Assembly (NCBI GenBank): GCA_005879065.1
Contig: VBLU01000128.1
Location: 1 to 8,636, forward strand
From: Methanobacteriota archaeon
GTDB taxonomy: Archaea > Thermoplasmatota > Thermoplasmata > RBG-16-68-12
DNA: 8,636 nt
Direction of reading: 5' to 3'
The notes under the pieces were generated by a model. The model worked only from the letters and a program-made list of their open reading frames with translations, made no database searches and was not told the DNA's origin. The stretch's first letter is position 1. Each line of letters begins with the position of its first letter. Of this stretch, positions 6,842 to 8,636 are shown in pieces. The position numbers and the translations under genes are program-made.

Positions 6842-8008
6842 ATGATTCGGGCAATCCTCGTCGTCCTCCTCCTCTTGACCGTGGGCGTCGCGGCGTCGAC
6901 CCCATCTCGGCGGACGATGCCCGCACCGGCCGTCCTCACCGGGTCCGCCGCGCCGGGGGCATTCTTCGACTACGTCCTGGTCATCGTCATGGAGAACCAC
7001 AACATCTGCGACCTCCTGGCGAGCTGCGGCGGAACCGCCACGTACCTGTCCGGCCTCGCCGGTTCCTACGGAGTCGCGACGAAGGAGATGTACTGCCATG
7101 TGAACCCGAGCCTTCCCAACTATCTGTGCCTGACGAGCGGGTCGGACTTCGGCTGCACGGCGGACCCCGGACCGAACTCGACGACGTGCACGAAGACCGC
7201 GTGGGGGGCGACGAACATCGTGGACCGCCTCGAGGCCGCCGGGTTGACGTGGAAGGGTTACATGGAAGACATGCCGAGCAGCTGCTACGCCACCGACAGC
7301 GGGAACTACGTCGTCCACCACAATCCCTTCATGTATTACAGCGACATCGCGAGCGATGCGACGCGTTGCGCCCGGGACGTCCCCGCCGGGCCATCCATCG
7401 GCTCGGATGCGACCCTGCTCGCCGACCTTGGATCCGCGTCGACGGCATCGAACTTCATGTGGCTCACCCCGAACAAGTGCAACGACATGCACAGCTGCTC
7501 GATCCATCAGGGTGACACGTACATGTCGGGACTCGTCCCGAAGATCCTCGACAGCACGCTCTTCAAGACGACGCGCGCGGCCCTCTTCGTCACGTACGAC
7601 GAAGGATACGATCAGCCGGTGTACACGGTCTGGGCGGGCTCCCTTGCGAAGACGGGCTATCTGTCGTCCTTCGCGTATGACCACTTCTCCTTCCTCTCCA
7701 CGGTCGAGGCGAATTGGAACCTGGCCTCCCTGACCCCGAACGACCGGGACGCCCCGAACATGGCCGAGTTCTTCATGGGACAACGCTCCCGCGGCGACTC
7801 GACTCCGCCGACCGCCCCGTTCCCGCTCGGGATCGTCCTCGGCATCGCAATCCCGGTCGCGGCCGTGGCGATCGTCGCGTTCCTGCTGCTCCGCCGACGG
7901 AAAGGGACGAAGGGGTCCCCGGCGAAACCGGGTCCATCGGAGCCCGGTTCGGCCAAATCGCCGACACGCGGCGACGAAGGCGCGGACGAGGACGAATGGG
8001 AGCTCTGA
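6842..8008 (+). CDS. Membrane-anchored phosphoesterase family protein (gene B)
   Basis: This 388-residue protein is a predicted secreted phosphoesterase (PF04185). Residues 1-19 are a Sec-type signal peptide (RAILVVLLLLTVGVAAS). The catalytic domain spans about 40-315: Glu51-Asn52 in VMENHN, Ser90 in NPSLPNY (likely nucleophile), HNPFMYY at 160, His217 in CNDMHSC, Asp253-Glu254 in TYDEG, His281 in YDHFS. Ten cysteines occur in the domain, two of them (Cys85, Cys96) flanking the PSLPNY motif, which suggests a disulfide-stabilised exoenzyme. Residues about 328-350 form one membrane helix followed by RRRK, so the enzyme faces outward. The cytoplasmic tail of about 35 residues is Lys/Pro/Ser-rich and ends strongly acidic (DEGADEDEWEL). 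It has no PKD or Ig-like modules, unlike gene A. It is followed after 18 bp by gene C, so co-transcription is likely. The family is secure; the substrate is not, since members act on phosphomonoesters or phospholipids. Confidence 0.88.
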   Translation: MIRAILVVLLLLTVGVAASTPSRRTMPAPAVLTGSAAPGAFFDYVLVIVMENHNICDLLASCGGTATYLSGLAGSYGVATKEMYCHVNPSLPNYLCLTSGSDFGCTADPGPNSTTCTKTAWGATNIVDRLEAAGLTWKGYMEDMPSSCYATDSGNYVVHHNPFMYYSDIASDATRCARDVPAGPSIGSDATLLADLGSASTASNFMWLTPNKCNDMHSCSIHQGDTYMSGLVPKILDSTLFKTTRAALFVTYDEGYDQPVYTVWAGSLAKTGYLSSFAYDHFSFLSTVEANWNLASLTPNDRDAPNMAEFFMGQRSRGDSTPPTAPFPLGIVLGIAIPVAAVAIVAFLLLRRRKGTKGSPAKPGPSEPGSAKSPTRGDEGADEDEWEL

Positions 8009-8017
8009 CGCGTTCTC

Positions 8018-8022
8018 AGGAG
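8018..8022 (+). promoter_or_regulatory. Ribosome binding site of gene C
   Basis: AGGAG sits 4 bases before the ATG at 8027 and lies wholly within the 18-bp gap after the gene B stop. It supports translation of gene C from a shared transcript and decides the start codon. Confidence 0.6.
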
Positions 8023-8026
8023 CACC

Positions 8027-8636
8027 ATGGCCACGCGTTCCCGTCACGTGTGGGGCGTCCTTGCCGCGATTGCGATCGAACTCGTCGTTGCGCTCGCGGC
8101 AGGAATGACCGGCCCGCTTCCCTCCGGCGTTGACGGGCCGCGGGTGCGCGGAGCTGCCCCGGCGGGACTCTACTTCGACTACCTCGTGACCATCGTCATG
8201 GAGAACAAAGACCTCTGCGACGTCCTCACGTACTGCGGCGGATTCTCTCCATACCTGACGAACCTCGCGGACACCTGGAGCATCGCCGACGAGGACCGCT
8301 ACTGCAACGTGAACCCGAGCCTCCCGAACTACCTCTGCCTCACCGGCGGGTCCGATTTCGGATGCGCAGGCTACAGCGGCGATCCGAATTCGAACGCGTG
8401 CACGGGTGCCGCCTGGAACGCCCCGAACATCGTCGATCGCCTCGAATCGGGCGGCGTGACGTGGAAGGCCTACATGGAAGACATGCCGGGCAGCTGCTAC
8501 GCTCGGGACTCGGGGGAATACGCGGTGCGGCACAATCCGTTCGTCTATTACAACGACATCGCCACGAACGCGAGCCGCTGTGCCCGCGTCGTTCCGTCGG
8601 GCAATGCGGCGAGCGCGCTCCTGAACGACCTCGGTT
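8027..8636 (+). CDS. Phosphoesterase family protein, partial at 3' end (gene C)
   Basis: The frame is open from ATG 8027 to the window edge, giving the first 203 residues of a third paralogue. Residues about 8-26 are a hydrophobic leader (VWGVLAAIAIELVVALAAG), a signal peptide or anchor with an unusual internal Glu. The catalytic domain starts near residue 49: Glu59-Asn60 in VMENKD, Ser98 in NPSLPNY, then HNPFVYY and RCARVVPSG. The cysteines flanking PSLPNY (Cys93, Cys104) are spaced 11 residues apart, as in gene B. The His of DMH, the Asp-Glu pair and any anchor or stalk lie beyond the window. Most of it resembles gene B, but the segment around HNPFVYY resembles gene A. Being close behind gene B with its own AGGAG site, it is probably the second gene of an operon. 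Confidence 0.85.
   Translation, partial: MATRSRHVWGVLAAIAIELVVALAAGMTGPLPSGVDGPRVRGAAPAGLYFDYLVTIVMENKDLCDVLTYCGGFSPYLTNLADTWSIADEDRYCNVNPSLPNYLCLTGGSDFGCAGYSGDPNSNACTGAAWNAPNIVDRLESGGVTWKAYMEDMPGSCYARDSGEYAVRHNPFVYYNDIATNASRCARVVPSGNAASALLNDLG

Noticed and set aside
6791..8533. A 580-codon minus-strand frame
   Set aside because: It covers genes B and C in antisense, spans the ribosome binding sites of both, and has the same Arg/Val-rich composition with no domain. It is a shadow.

Overview
The window is GC-rich and every gene lies on the + strand. It carries three consecutive paralogous genes for secreted, probably membrane-anchored enzymes of the phosphoesterase family (Pfam PF04185, the group of acid phosphatases and phospholipase C-like enzymes). 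The style suggests an archaeon, most likely a GC-rich Thermoplasmatota lineage from soil, sediment or subsurface. The reasons are a C-terminal single membrane helix followed by Arg/Lys with no LPXTG or other bacterial anchor, AT-rich boxes upstream of starts that resemble archaeal TATA boxes, a type IV pilin-like N-terminus on the first protein, and long arrays of 87-residue 'TTPP..TLSGT.GANGWY' modules. This assignment is inference; no rRNA or other marker gene is present.

Layout. Bases 1-145 are a lower-GC leader without a convincing gene. Gene A (146 to 6671 as originally built) encodes a giant protein: a pilin-like leader, a phosphoesterase domain, a PKD domain, about 19 tandem Ig-like modules (OmpL47-type repeats), a divergent last Ig-like domain and a C-terminal membrane helix. 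The array is damaged. Near 5590 about 140 bp are missing compared with the otherwise exact 261-bp period. The reading frame shifts there, and the frame open from the start runs on through Arg-rich nonsense to a stop at 6748, while the true 3' end continues in another frame to 6671. An intergenic stretch of 170 bp (6672-6841) holds a hairpin with a T-run and a good ribosome binding site. Gene B (6842-8008) is a compact paralogue: signal peptide, phosphoesterase domain, membrane helix, charged tail. Gene C (8027 to beyond 8636) starts 18 bp after gene B, has its own AGGAG site and is cut by the window end.

How they work together. B and C look like an operon; A probably has its own promoter. All three should hydrolyse phosphate esters outside the membrane. 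Gene A would hold its catalytic head far from the cell on a long stalk, whereas gene B sits close to the membrane. The substrate cannot be read from the sequence. The points most worth checking are the 140-bp frame-breaking deletion, the two-module (522-bp) higher-order repeat inside the array, the joint loss in gene A of two cysteines flanking the probable active-site motif, and the pilin-like leader on an enzyme.
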